Below the pieces are notes generated by a model. That model ran no database searches and had not been told where the DNA came from. It saw only the letters and a list, made by a program, of their open reading frames with translations. A program made the position numbers and the translations under genes. Shown here one piece after another: positions 1-7,482 of a stretch of DNA of 21,660 bases; within the stretch, counting starts at the first letter, position 1; each line of letters starts with the position of its first letter. Origin of the DNA: a virus; the IMG/VR virus record IMGVR_UViG_3300044608_000603, positions 1 to 21,660 of that record; one strand, 5' to 3'.

Positions 1-2
1 TT

Positions 3-380
3 ACTACTATTAAAATAGTCGAACCTTCTGTAAGAGAATCTCTATTATTATCTGAACCAGATTCTAAGCCAGCCGGTATAGAAAGAATTTTAGAAATAAT
101 CACTGATAAGAAAGATAGAGAAAAATTTTCTATATTTAATTATGAATTTTCGAAAAGAATTAGTAAGTATAATGGGACTGCGCAAAAATATAATGATGTT
201 TACGTTAATGCGGCGATGTCATCTTTCGGTGACAATCTTAAAAAGTACAATGGTTTGAAAGATTTTTCCATACAATATATGGAAAGCGTAATATCTTCTA
301 AAGATAAATTTATAACAGAAGATGAAAAAAACATGTTGTCTAATAATTATCTAGCACTTTCTTGGGTATTGGGTGGTTAA
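3..380 (+). CDS. C-terminal part of an unrecognised protein (5' end outside window)
   Basis: An open frame runs from base 3 to the TAA at 378-380, giving 125 residues that end in SWVLGG. No start is visible, so the gene begins upstream of the window. The protein is soluble-looking, charged and mixed in composition, with no membrane segment, signal peptide or metal motif. I do not recognise a family. Codon use (AT-rich third positions) matches the neighbours, so it is very likely a real coding tail rather than noise. The next gene's ATG at 382 lies one base after this stop, which suggests the two are cotranscribed. Confidence 0.75.
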   Translation, partial: TTIKIVEPSVRESLLLSEPDSKPAGIERILEIITDKKDREKFSIFNYEFSKRISKYNGTAQKYNDVYVNAAMSSFGDNLKKYNGLKDFSIQYMESVISSKDKFITEDEKNMLSNNYLALSWVLGG

Positions 381-381
381 T

Positions 382-711
382 ATGAATTATGAAGAAATAA
401 TTGATAGCGAATTTTCTGGTAATAAAAACAGGGTTGCTAAAGAGGCTATTAAATTAGCTAAGAAGTGGATGGAAGATAACAAAGGTCTTGATGATAGAAA
501 TGCCTGTGCAGAATATCTTAAATCAGAACTTAATCAAAAATTTAGTAGTATCATCGGTTCTATAATACTTGGAGTTATAGTGCAATTAATAGTCAAGTTT
601 ATTATAAATAGATGGTTTACTAATCTAAGAGATGATTATTTTGGTATTGAAGATTTGAATATTGAAGAAACTATATGGGAAACCGAAGGCGGGATTCCAA
701 GATTTGAATAA
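382..711 (+). CDS. Small single-pass membrane protein, unknown function
   Basis: This is a 109-residue protein. The frame can extend to a GTG at 373, but the ATG at 382, one base after the previous stop, is the more natural start. Residues about 53-73 (from SSIIGSIILGVIVQL onward) form one hydrophobic helix long enough to cross a membrane. It is flanked by a charged, probably helical N-terminal half rich in Lys and Glu and an acidic C-terminal tail ending in GGIPRFE. There is no signal peptide, so the hydrophobic segment is probably an anchor. No family is recognised; small phage membrane proteins of this kind can be lysis or superinfection factors, but nothing here shows that. It is followed by a strong terminator, so it probably ends its transcription unit. 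Confidence 0.7.
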   Translation: MNYEEIIDSEFSGNKNRVAKEAIKLAKKWMEDNKGLDDRNACAEYLKSELNQKFSSIIGSIILGVIVQLIVKFIINRWFTNLRDDYFGIEDLNIEETIWETEGGIPRFE

Positions 712-733
712 TTAAGAATATATTATGTAATAA

Positions 734-762
734 GGCGCTATAGAGATATAGCGTCTTTTTTT
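734..762 (+). terminator. Intrinsic (rho-independent) terminator
   Basis: A 9-bp stem (734-742 paired with 747-755, one G-U pair) closes a GAGA tetraloop (743-746), a stable GNRA-type loop. A run of seven Ts follows at 756-762. This is a textbook intrinsic terminator placed 22 bases after the stop of the membrane-protein gene and 18 bases before the reductase start. It is the only clear one I found in the window. Confidence 0.85.
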
Positions 763-780
763 ATCTACATGAGGAATAAA

Positions 781-3045
781 ATGAAGAAAAATAATGGTAA
801 AAAATTGCTTTCTGATATTAAATTGTATTCAGATTATCTAAAATGGAAAGATGATTTAGATAGGTATGAAACTTGGGAGGAAGCTTGTGAAGATATTATA
901 AATGGGCATAGACAAAAATATGCAGGTATAGATATTGAAGAAGAATTAACTTCCGCTTTAGAATCTATGAAAGAAATGAAAGTTTTTGCCAGTCAGAGAA
1001 ATCTTCAATTTAGATATCCGCAGGTTAAAAGAAGCAGTTTAAGACTGTACAATTGTTCGGTGTTACACGCTGTAAATAATAATATATTTCAGAATACTTG
1101 TTATCTACTTATTAATGGATGCGGAGTCGGTGTCAGTTTATTAAAGCCATTTGTTGATAATATATCTAGTATTAAAGATAGAGAAAATGGAACAAAAACA
1201 TTTGTAATAGAAGATACTATGGAAGGTTGGGCCGATGCTTTTGGCGTGTTAATTAGTTCTTATTTAACAGATAACCAGCCATTTCCAGAGTATTCTAATT
1301 GTAAAATAAGATTTGATTATTCGTTAATTAGACCGGAAGGATCTCTTATAAGCGGTGGATTTAAAGCTCCTGGACCAAATTCATTAAAAAACTCGTTAGA
1401 AAAAGTAGAAACATTCCTAGATAATTTGATAGATCGGAAAATAAATAAATTAAGACCGATACATGTATTTGATATTATATGCCATATATCTGATTGTATA
1501 TTATCGGGTGGAATTCGTAGGAGCGCCTTGCTTATGGTAGTAGATCCACACGATAAAGAAATGATATATGCTAAAACTGGTAATTGGAGACAATCTAATC
1601 CACAAAGGGCCAGAAGTAATAATTCTGTATTACTATTAAGAAATTTAGTATCTAAAGAACAATTTGAAGAAATAGTTAATCTAAATGATGGCGATAATGA
1701 TATAGGATTTATATTTGGTAATAGCTGGTTTGATATGTTTAACCCCTGCGCGGAAATTCAGTTCACCCCAATACTTACAGATAAAGATTTGACACAAATA
1801 ACATATGAAGAGTTGCCAGACTTTATAAAAGATAATAGTGATATGTTTGGCGTGCAAGTTTGCAATCTTACATCAATGAATGCCGAAAAAATAAAAAATA
1901 AAGAAGATTTTCTTAGAGCTTGTAAGGATGAAGCTATATTAGGAACACTTCAAGCAGGGTATACAGATTTTCATTATTTCAAAGATAAATCAGAGGAAAT
2001 AACTAAAAAAGAAGCTTTATTAGGAACTTCTATTACAGGATGGATGAATAATTCTAAAATACTTAATGCCGATTGGCTACAAGAAGGTGTTAAGATCATT
2101 CTTGAAACAAATGAAAAACTTGCCACTAAACTTGGTATAAATAAAGCGGCTAGAACAACATGCGTTAAACCAGAGGGTAATTTAAGTGTCATAGCTCAAA
2201 CATCGTCAGGATTTCATCCAGAACATTCTGAAAGGTACTTCAGAATTATGCAAATAAATAAAAATAGTGATGTCGCAAAATACTTAATTGAAAATTGTCC
2301 ATTCTTATTAGAAGAAAGTGTTTGGTCAGCAAATAATACCGATTATGTTATATTTGTTCCGGTTATTAATCCTAGCGATGCCATTTTTAAAGATAGCATG
2401 AAAGGTATTAAACATCTAGAGGCAATAAAATTTGCTCAACAAAATTGGGTAATACCTGGAACAAGAAAAGAATGCGGTATATCACCAAAGATTAATCATA
2501 ATATTTCCGCTACAGTAATTTTAGATCATAAAGAAAGTGTTATAAATTATATTTGGGATAATAAAGATTCATTTACCGCTGTAAGCTTTATTTCTGACTA
2601 TGGGGATAAAGATTTTAATCAGGCTCCATTTACGTCAGTTTTAAATGTAGAAGAAATTTTTAGAAAATACGGTAAGGGAGCTTTATTTATTTCCGGTTTG
2701 ATTGTGGACGGTTTACATTATTTTAACAATAACCTGTGGGAAGCTTGCGATTACCTAGATAACCAAACTCTACAAATAGTAGGAACGAAAGAGCAGGTTA
2801 TGTTGCGTAAATATTGGATTTCTAGAGCTAAAAAGTTTGCAAAAAATTACTTTAAAAATGATATAAAAACCCTTATTTATTGTTTAAAAGATGTTCATTT
2901 ATGTCATAAGTGGGAATCTATAACTAGAGAATTAAAAGAAATAGACTTTACAAAAATATTAACAAAACCTAATTACAAAGATGTTTCTGATTATGCCGCA
3001 ATGGCCTGTAACGGCAAAGATGGATGCTCTGTGACTAAAATTTAA
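781..3045 (+). CDS. nrdJ: Adenosylcobalamin-dependent ribonucleoside-triphosphate reductase (class II)
   Basis: It reduces ribonucleotides to deoxyribonucleotides with coenzyme B12 as radical source, supplying dNTPs for phage DNA synthesis without an oxygen-dependent partner subunit. Start: ATG 781 has GAGGA at 771-775 with a 6-base spacer; an ATG at 769 is in frame but has only the terminator T-tract upstream. From 781 the protein has 754 residues, close to the monomeric Lactobacillus enzyme (739). Visible motifs: NCSV with redox Cys92, GCGVG (113-117), NPCAEI with presumed thiyl Cys323 and Glu325, CNL with second redox Cys361, and a C-terminal pair Cys743/Cys749. Two oddities: Cys323 and Cys361 are 38 residues apart where about 11 is usual, and the tail pair is CX5C. 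Neighbouring dUTPase and dNMP kinase genes fit the same pathway. Confidence 0.93.
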   Translation: MKKNNGKKLLSDIKLYSDYLKWKDDLDRYETWEEACEDIINGHRQKYAGIDIEEELTSALESMKEMKVFASQRNLQFRYPQVKRSSLRLYNCSVLHAVNNNIFQNTCYLLINGCGVGVSLLKPFVDNISSIKDRENGTKTFVIEDTMEGWADAFGVLISSYLTDNQPFPEYSNCKIRFDYSLIRPEGSLISGGFKAPGPNSLKNSLEKVETFLDNLIDRKINKLRPIHVFDIICHISDCILSGGIRRSALLMVVDPHDKEMIYAKTGNWRQSNPQRARSNNSVLLLRNLVSKEQFEEIVNLNDGDNDIGFIFGNSWFDMFNPCAEIQFTPILTDKDLTQITYEELPDFIKDNSDMFGVQVCNLTSMNAEKIKNKEDFLRACKDEAILGTLQAGYTDFHYFKDKSEEITKKEALLGTSITGWMNNSKILNADWLQEGVKIILETNEKLATKLGINKAARTTCVKPEGNLSVIAQTSSGFHPEHSERYFRIMQINKNSDVAKYLIENCPFLLEESVWSANNTDYVIFVPVINPSDAIFKDSMKGIKHLEAIKFAQQNWVIPGTRKECGISPKINHNISATVILDHKESVINYIWDNKDSFTAVSFISDYGDKDFNQAPFTSVLNVEEIFRKYGKGALFISGLIVDGLHYFNNNLWEACDYLDNQTLQIVGTKEQVMLRKYWISRAKKFAKNYFKNDIKTLIYCLKDVHLCHKWESITRELKEIDFTKILTKPNYKDVSDYAAMACNGKDGCSVTKI

Positions 3046-3051
3046 AGTGTA

Positions 3052-3068
3052 TATAAATATATATTTAT
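3052..3068 (+). promoter_or_regulatory. Possible late-type promoter or palindromic operator
   Basis: The 52-base gap between nrdJ and the PAS gene holds TATAAATA at 3052-3059, identical to the T4 late promoter consensus. It overlaps a perfect 16-base palindrome at 3053-3068 (ATAAATATATATTTAT). Both are suggestive only: in DNA this AT-rich the same octamer also occurs inside genes (for example near 603). No -35-like element is evident. Confidence 0.15.
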
Positions 3069-3097
3069 TTAATAAAACAGCAACATAGAGATATATT

Positions 3098-3754
3098 ATG
3101 TCAAATTTCATAAATAATTTAGATTGTACGATTATACGCCACTGGATTAGTAATTCTCTTTATTGTAAGATTATAATTAATTCTAATGGCAATATTATTT
3201 GGTCGAATAGAGCATTTTCTAATTGGATAGGGTACACTCCTTCAGAAATAACTTCTAAAAATTTTTCAGATTTTATTATAGATAATGACAATTTTTCAGA
3301 TAATGTAAAAGATTCTAACATTGGAAATGACGATTTTATAACTAATTATATAGTTCATAAACGATTTCTTAGAAGAAATGGCTCACCGGAATGGGGAGTT
3401 TTTCATATTATGAAATGTCCAGAGATAAATGGTGAAAGAAATGATTATTATCTTTGTTCATGGGAACCGGTGAATAATACTGAAGAAATTCTTACAAGAA
3501 AAATCCTTCAAAAAATGGAAAAAATGACGGAAGAAATTTCTGAAATGACTAGAACAATTGTGAGGCTTACAGAGAGTGTCGCAAAGTCTTGCGAGCCTGA
3601 TGAAGAATCTAAATGGTTTTCTTATACGATCAAAATGATTCAAAAATATCCTAAAGTTTCTTTACTTTTAGTAACTTTGATTTTAGGCTCTTATGGGGCT
3701 AGTAATATTATAAATATATTGTCTAAATTAGGATTCTTAACCGTAACTCAATAA
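3098..3754 (+). CDS. Membrane-anchored PAS-domain protein
   Basis: A 218-residue protein with three visible parts. Residues about 22-125 resemble a PAS fold: a core with IIINSNGNIIWSNRAFSNWIGYT, then a spacer, then a strand segment with RRNGSPEWGVFHI and a final DYYLCSW strand. Residues 130-165 form a heptad-like coiled coil (KILQKMEKMTEEISEMTRTI). Residues about 187-207 are a hydrophobic transmembrane helix followed by a short tail. There is no kinase, GGDEF or HTH output domain. PAS domains bind small ligands or cofactors and mediate dimerisation; here an N-terminal PAS would face the cytoplasm with a C-terminal anchor. Role is inferred only: a sensor, scaffold or host-signalling decoy. It sits between nucleotide-metabolism genes, and dut follows after 10 bases. 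Confidence 0.75.
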   Translation: MSNFINNLDCTIIRHWISNSLYCKIIINSNGNIIWSNRAFSNWIGYTPSEITSKNFSDFIIDNDNFSDNVKDSNIGNDDFITNYIVHKRFLRRNGSPEWGVFHIMKCPEINGERNDYYLCSWEPVNNTEEILTRKILQKMEKMTEEISEMTRTIVRLTESVAKSCEPDEESKWFSYTIKMIQKYPKVSLLLVTLILGSYGASNIINILSKLGFLTVTQ

Positions 3755-3764
3755 AGGGGAAAAT

Positions 3765-4184
3765 GTGGATATTGGCGTAAAATTATTGTGTGAAAACGCA
3801 AAGATTCCAACTTGTAATAATTATGGCGATGCTGGTTATGATTTATACTCTACTGAACATGTTATAATACCGTCTAATGAAAGAAAAACTATCAAAACTG
3901 GTATTGCTATAGAAATACCTTTAGGGTTTGTAGGTCTTATTTGGCCACGTTCAGGTCTTTCTGTCAAACAGGGTGTAGATGTATTAGCAGGCGTAATAGA
4001 TGCTACATATAGGGGAGAAATTATGGTATGTCTTCTTAATACATCTGATAAAGATGTTATTATTCTAGAAGGAAATAAAATAGCTCAAATATTAATACAA
4101 CCTGTAGAAGAATGTAATTTCATACAAAAAGATCAATTATCTAATACAACTAGGGAGGATAAAGGATTCGGAAGTTCTGGCTAA
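3765..4184 (+). CDS. dut: dUTP diphosphatase (trimeric dUTPase)
   Basis: It hydrolyses dUTP to dUMP and pyrophosphate, keeping uracil out of DNA and feeding thymidylate synthesis. It has 139 residues, typical of the homotrimeric family. All five motifs are present in order: AGYDLY (23-28), PRSGL (61-65), GVIDATYRGE with the catalytic Asp79 and sugar-stacking Tyr82 (76-85), GNKIAQILIQP (103-113) and the C-terminal glycine-rich REDKGFGSSG (130-139). The start is GTG at 3765 behind AGGGG (3755-3759); the overlapping ATG at 3763 is in another frame and stops after five codons. The gene lies between the PAS protein and PhoH. Confidence 0.95.
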   Translation: MDIGVKLLCENAKIPTCNNYGDAGYDLYSTEHVIIPSNERKTIKTGIAIEIPLGFVGLIWPRSGLSVKQGVDVLAGVIDATYRGEIMVCLLNTSDKDVIILEGNKIAQILIQPVEECNFIQKDQLSNTTREDKGFGSSG

Positions 4185-4212
4185 TTATTACTCTAACTAA
4201 GAGATTATCTAC

Positions 4213-4863
4213 ATGACTAAATCTAATGTAAAACCTCCAAAAGTAGTTCCTTTAACTTATAAAACTGAAAATCAAAAACAATATATATTGTCGATAATAG
4301 AAAATGATATTACTTTTTGTACAGGACCGAGTGGAACCGGTAAGACTTTCATAGCGTCTGGACTTGCTACAGAAAAATTACATAAGGGAGAAATCGCTAA
4401 AATAATAGTAACTAGACCCTTAGTGTGTACTGGAAAAGATATTGGAGCATTACCTGGGGAAATAAACGAAAAAATAATGCCCTATTTAATTCCATTAGAA
4501 GAAAACTTTAAATTCTTTCTTAATGAAATGTATCGAGATTATTTTAGTCAGGGATGTATACAATATAGACCATTAGAGTTGATGAGGGGTTGTACTTTTG
4601 ATAATGCTATTATGATTTTAGACGAGGCTCAAAATTGTACATTTGAACAAATAAAAATGTTTATAACAAGAATAGGTAAGGATAGTAAAATAATTATTAA
4701 TGGCGATTTGAATCAAACCGATTTAAAAAGTGGGCAAACTTGTCTGAGTCATTGTATAAATAAATTAATAAATGTTAAAGGTGTTGGATTTGTAAAATTT
4801 AACGCTTCAGATATTCAAAGAAATGGTATAATAGGGAGAGTGTTAGAAGCACTTGAAAAATAA
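4213..4863 (+). CDS. phoH: PhoH-family ATPase
   Basis: A 216-residue P-loop ATPase of the PhoH family, common in marine and other tailed phages and of uncertain biological role (RNA metabolism or phosphate stress have been proposed for host homologues). Walker A is GPSGTGKT (38-45), the Walker B segment is IMILDEAQN (133-141), and a sensor-like GDLNQTD lies at 164-170. The conserved ITRP-type segment is seen as VTRPLVCTGKDIGALPGE (66-83). The ATG at 4213 follows a weak AAGAG at 4199-4203. The protein is about two thirds the length of bacterial PhoH and lacks its N-terminal extension, as is usual in phages. Its stop overlaps the next start by one base. Confidence 0.92.
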   Translation: MTKSNVKPPKVVPLTYKTENQKQYILSIIENDITFCTGPSGTGKTFIASGLATEKLHKGEIAKIIVTRPLVCTGKDIGALPGEINEKIMPYLIPLEENFKFFLNEMYRDYFSQGCIQYRPLELMRGCTFDNAIMILDEAQNCTFEQIKMFITRIGKDSKIIINGDLNQTDLKSGQTCLSHCINKLINVKGVGFVKFNASDIQRNGIIGRVLEALEK

Positions 4864-5180
4864 TGAATAATGATGATTTTTTAAAGATTCCTGAAACATT
4901 GACTATAATTTCATATAATAAGTATGGAGAAAAGGCTAATGGCAATGATTTTATTGCCGCTAAAATTATAAAAGGTTCTAAAGACAAATTTAAAATAGCT
5001 ATGATAAATGGGTCGGTCTATAATCCTATTGGCATAAATTCTAATAGGGAATCTATAGTTATTCCAAATGCGTCATATAGAGAAGTAAGTGAAAAAGTAT
5101 TCAATTCCTATATAATGGCTTTAAATAAAAGAAGATATGACGGGTTACATATTATTAACAGGGAGATTCTAAATGGCTAA
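4863..5180 (+). CDS. Unrecognised small protein, 105 residues
   Basis: The start overlaps the phoH stop in a TAATG arrangement, so translation is probably coupled. The sequence alternates short hydrophobic strands and charged turns (for example LTIISYNKYG and FKIAMINGSVYNPIG), suggesting a small beta-rich domain followed by a helix (ASYREVSEKVFNSYIMAL, about 75-92). There are no cysteines, no membrane segment and no metal-binding motif. I do not recognise a family. Its position between PhoH and the recombination genes suggests an early-gene role but no more. Confidence 0.7.
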   Translation: MNNDDFLKIPETLTIISYNKYGEKANGNDFIAAKIIKGSKDKFKIAMINGSVYNPIGINSNRESIVIPNASYREVSEKVFNSYIMALNKRRYDGLHIINREILNG

Positions 5181-5499
5181 AAAAGGACCAATGAGTTCTG
5201 TAGAAAAATTCTATATTGATGGACATATAAACGATTCCCCAGAATCGTTAGCTAAAGAACTTGATCGTACTGTGAATTTTGTTGAAAAATATATTAAATC
5301 AATTATAAATTCCAGACCAACTATTACTGAAACAAAATCCACAGAGAAATCTTCTATAAATAAAGATCAGTTTGCTAGAAGAAAAGGAACTGTAGTGATG
5401 ACAGAAGCGGCCTCTGAAATTAGCGATGATGTTAGAAAAATGGTTAAATCCGGCATTAATTTACAAGATCAAGATAGTTTTATTACAAAAATAAGATAA
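5173..5499 (+). CDS. Unrecognised protein with a helix-turn-helix-like N-terminus
   Basis: A 108-residue basic protein starting at ATG 5173 behind GGGA (5161-5164), overlapping the previous gene by 8 bases. Residues about 8-45 look like a three-helix module (VEKFYIDGH, then SPESLAKELD, then VNFVEKYIKSI), the pattern of a small helix-turn-helix or sigma-region-4-like fold, with D-R-T in the turn. A low-complexity Ser/Thr/Lys linker (47-65) leads to a compact tail with FARRKGTVVMTEAASEISD (68-86) that looks like a conserved peptide rather than linker. A DNA-binding or transcription role is an inference from the predicted helices; no known family is assigned. Confidence 0.65.
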   Translation: MAKKGPMSSVEKFYIDGHINDSPESLAKELDRTVNFVEKYIKSIINSRPTITETKSTEKSSINKDQFARRKGTVVMTEAASEISDDVRKMVKSGINLQDQDSFITKIR

Positions 5500-5904
5500 A
5501 TGTTAATAAACTCTAAAGATTCTTGGGCAAAAGAATATAAGAAAGATAAATTAAAAATTTGGTTTTGGATTTATTTCGATGAAGATTTTGTAGCATTTAA
5601 TGATTACAATGATTGGTTCGAAGTTATTGCATTAAATCGTAAAATAACCAAAATTAAATTACAATTTAGATCCAGAGTTGTTGAACATATAATTCCTGAA
5701 GATTGTGATGGAGTCTATCTGGTGAGATCTATCTTATGTAAAATATCTGACGAAGATTATATGCATACTACTACCGTAGGTTTAATTTACGGTGAAGACG
5801 TAGATAAGACCGTTTACATTAACACCGGTCTAATTGAAAGATATAAAGAAAAATCTAAATTATCTGACTGTTTTAGTGAAGCCGCATATCTGATGAAAGG
5901 ATAG
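5500..5904 (+). CDS. Unrecognised protein, 134 residues
   Basis: The ATG at 5500 follows directly after the previous TAA with no spacer, an arrangement seen in translationally coupled genes. The protein is rich in aromatic and acidic residues (for example KLKIWFWIYFDEDFVAFNDYNDWFE, spanning about 18-42) and looks like a mixed alpha/beta soluble domain. It has no signal peptide, no clear membrane helix, and only two widely spaced cysteines. I do not recognise a family or an active-site motif. Codon use matches neighbours, and the frame is closed tightly on both sides by other genes. Confidence 0.65.
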   Translation: MLINSKDSWAKEYKKDKLKIWFWIYFDEDFVAFNDYNDWFEVIALNRKITKIKLQFRSRVVEHIIPEDCDGVYLVRSILCKISDEDYMHTTTVGLIYGEDVDKTVYINTGLIERYKEKSKLSDCFSEAAYLMKG

Positions 5905-5905
5905 A

Positions 5906-6406
5906 ATGGATAAACCCTCATTATTTAACAGAGAATTCCAAAAAGAACCGTCTGAAAAGTATCCGTATAAACATATCCATACCGGCGAGTATTGTACTTT
6001 TGAGGCATATGTAGCTGAATATATATTAATTAGAAGGTCTGAAAAATTAAATTCTGGAACTCTTCCATATAAATTTTGGACTAAAGGCTCTAAAGAACAT
6101 TGGACTTGGTTAAAACAGTTAAATGCCGCTAGAGCATTAGCGAAAGAATACGGTGAAAAACCCTTATTATCTTTTTTAAAATCTAAAGATTTTGATAAAT
6201 TTCTTTTAATAGGATTACAAAATGGTCGAGGTCGTGGCTGGAAAATAAATCCTGCCATAATACCTTTATTAGAAAAGCATAAGCGTATTATCGAAAAAGA
6301 ATCTGAAAGAGAAGAAAATTCATCTATAATTGAAGTGCCAGAAGGTAATTCTAGAAGAGGAACATTCGGGAATAATACAAAATTAAATAAATTAAGAGGA
6401 TTATAA
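5906..6406 (+). CDS. Unrecognised basic protein, 166 residues
   Basis: Start ATG 5906 has AAAGGA at 5896-5901. The first two thirds are aromatic-rich and probably folded (HIHTGEYCTFEAYVAEYILI at about 24-43; TKGSKEHWTWLKQLNAARAL at about 59-78). Later comes a glycine/arginine segment NGRGRGWKINP (106-116), a charged helix (KHKRIIEKESEREE) and a basic, likely disordered tail with SRRGTFGNN. Such tails are common in nucleic-acid-binding phage proteins, but that is inference. The stop shares one base with the start of the recA-like gene, so it is probably translated together with it. Confidence 0.68.
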   Translation: MDKPSLFNREFQKEPSEKYPYKHIHTGEYCTFEAYVAEYILIRRSEKLNSGTLPYKFWTKGSKEHWTWLKQLNAARALAKEYGEKPLLSFLKSKDFDKFLLIGLQNGRGRGWKINPAIIPLLEKHKRIIEKESEREENSSIIEVPEGNSRRGTFGNNTKLNKLRGL

Positions 6407-7482
6407 TGGCAAGAATGGCAAAACCTAAAAAAACAAATGAAGAAACAAAAACAAAGGAAAAAACTAAAGCCATATCTATTACAGAGCTAAATGATATAAT
6501 AAAGAAAAAATATGGGAATGTTGTAAAAGAAGGTTCAGAAGTTTTAAAGTCTATAAATAACCTAAAAGTACTTTCTGTAAGCCCTACAGTAGATTTAATT
6601 ACTGGTGGAGGTATTCGAGAAGGGACTGTAGTTATATTAACTTCAGATCCTAAAGCAGGAAAAACAACGACAGCTTTACATTTCGCGGCTAAACATCAAG
6701 ATGAGTATAATATTGTCTATGTTAATACGGAAAATCGTCTATCTAAACAAAATTTTGAAGGAATAAAGAATCTTAATCCAGAAAGGATACACGTTATAGA
6801 ATCTGGTGAGAAAATATTAAGTGCCGAAGATTATCTTAATATTATAGAAATGTATACGCAAACTTTGCCGAATACTATAATTATAGTAGACTCAACATCT
6901 AACATGGTTCCTAAAGATGAGTTAGAAGGTGAAATTAAAACCGGTATAAGAAATTCACTACCTAGATTATTAAGCCATTTTTGTAAAAGAATCGCTCCGT
7001 ATCTAGTAAGAAATAAAATTATAATGATTCTTGTAACTCATAATATTGCTAATACTTCTGGTAATATGCGAGGCCCACTAAAGCATTCTGATTGTGGAAA
7101 TCAAATAAAATATCAAGCTGGTGCTAATCTTTCTATTACTCATACTATCAAATGGGCGGCTGGTGGCAAGAAAGAAGATGATGATAATAGTAATGATCCG
7201 CAAATAGGACAAAGGCTAAATTGGAAATTAACAACAAGCAATTGTGGGGGAACTCCTGGTTCAATTGGTGAAGGATGGCTTAGATATGGAATAGGTATTG
7301 ATGAAGTTCAAGAAACATTCCAGATAGCACTACAATTATCAATCATAAAGGCGTCAGGTTCTTGGTTTTATATTGGAGAAAAGGCTATACAAGGTGGAGA
7401 AAAAGTCGTTACATTTTTAAATGAAAATCCCGATGTTTTAAAAAGTATACAACAAGAAATAAAAGAATTAATAAATGTCTAA
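6406..7482 (+). CDS. RecA/UvsX-type recombinase
   Basis: It forms filaments on single-stranded DNA and catalyses strand exchange in phage recombination-dependent replication and repair. It has 358 residues. A Lys/Thr/Glu-rich N-terminal tail (1-22) precedes the ATPase core. Walker A is the variant SDPKAGKTT (80-88) rather than the GPESSGKTT of bacterial RecA. VNTEN places a presumed catalytic Glu at 109, Walker B is TIIIVDSTS (157-165), and the DNA-binding loop 2 region is around GNMRGPLKHSDCGNQIKYQ, with a Gln-rich end typical of the family. Start ATG 6406 has AAGAGGA at 6394-6400. The Walker A is closer to phage UvsX-like proteins than to cellular RecA, so I withhold a symbol. Two genes downstream sits a candidate mediator. 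Confidence 0.88.
   Translation: MARMAKPKKTNEETKTKEKTKAISITELNDIIKKKYGNVVKEGSEVLKSINNLKVLSVSPTVDLITGGGIREGTVVILTSDPKAGKTTTALHFAAKHQDEYNIVYVNTENRLSKQNFEGIKNLNPERIHVIESGEKILSAEDYLNIIEMYTQTLPNTIIIVDSTSNMVPKDELEGEIKTGIRNSLPRLLSHFCKRIAPYLVRNKIIMILVTHNIANTSGNMRGPLKHSDCGNQIKYQAGANLSITHTIKWAAGGKKEDDDNSNDPQIGQRLNWKLTTSNCGGTPGSIGEGWLRYGIGIDEVQETFQIALQLSIIKASGSWFYIGEKAIQGGEKVVTFLNENPDVLKSIQQEIKELINV

Noticed and set aside
603-610. TATAAATA inside the membrane-protein gene as a late promoter
   Set aside because: It is intragenic, in the coding sequence of a gene that ends at a terminator, and the octamer is expected by chance in DNA this AT-rich.
1974-2192. Antisense open frames (also 3458-3643, 4799-4987, 5860-6258, 8248-8550, 9155-9394, 9706-9909, 14203-14391, 14810-15037, 16491-16733, 17441-17707, 19968-20168)
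   Set aside because: Each lies opposite a convincing + strand gene, lacks a recognisable domain and is explained as a shadow of AT-rich coding DNA.
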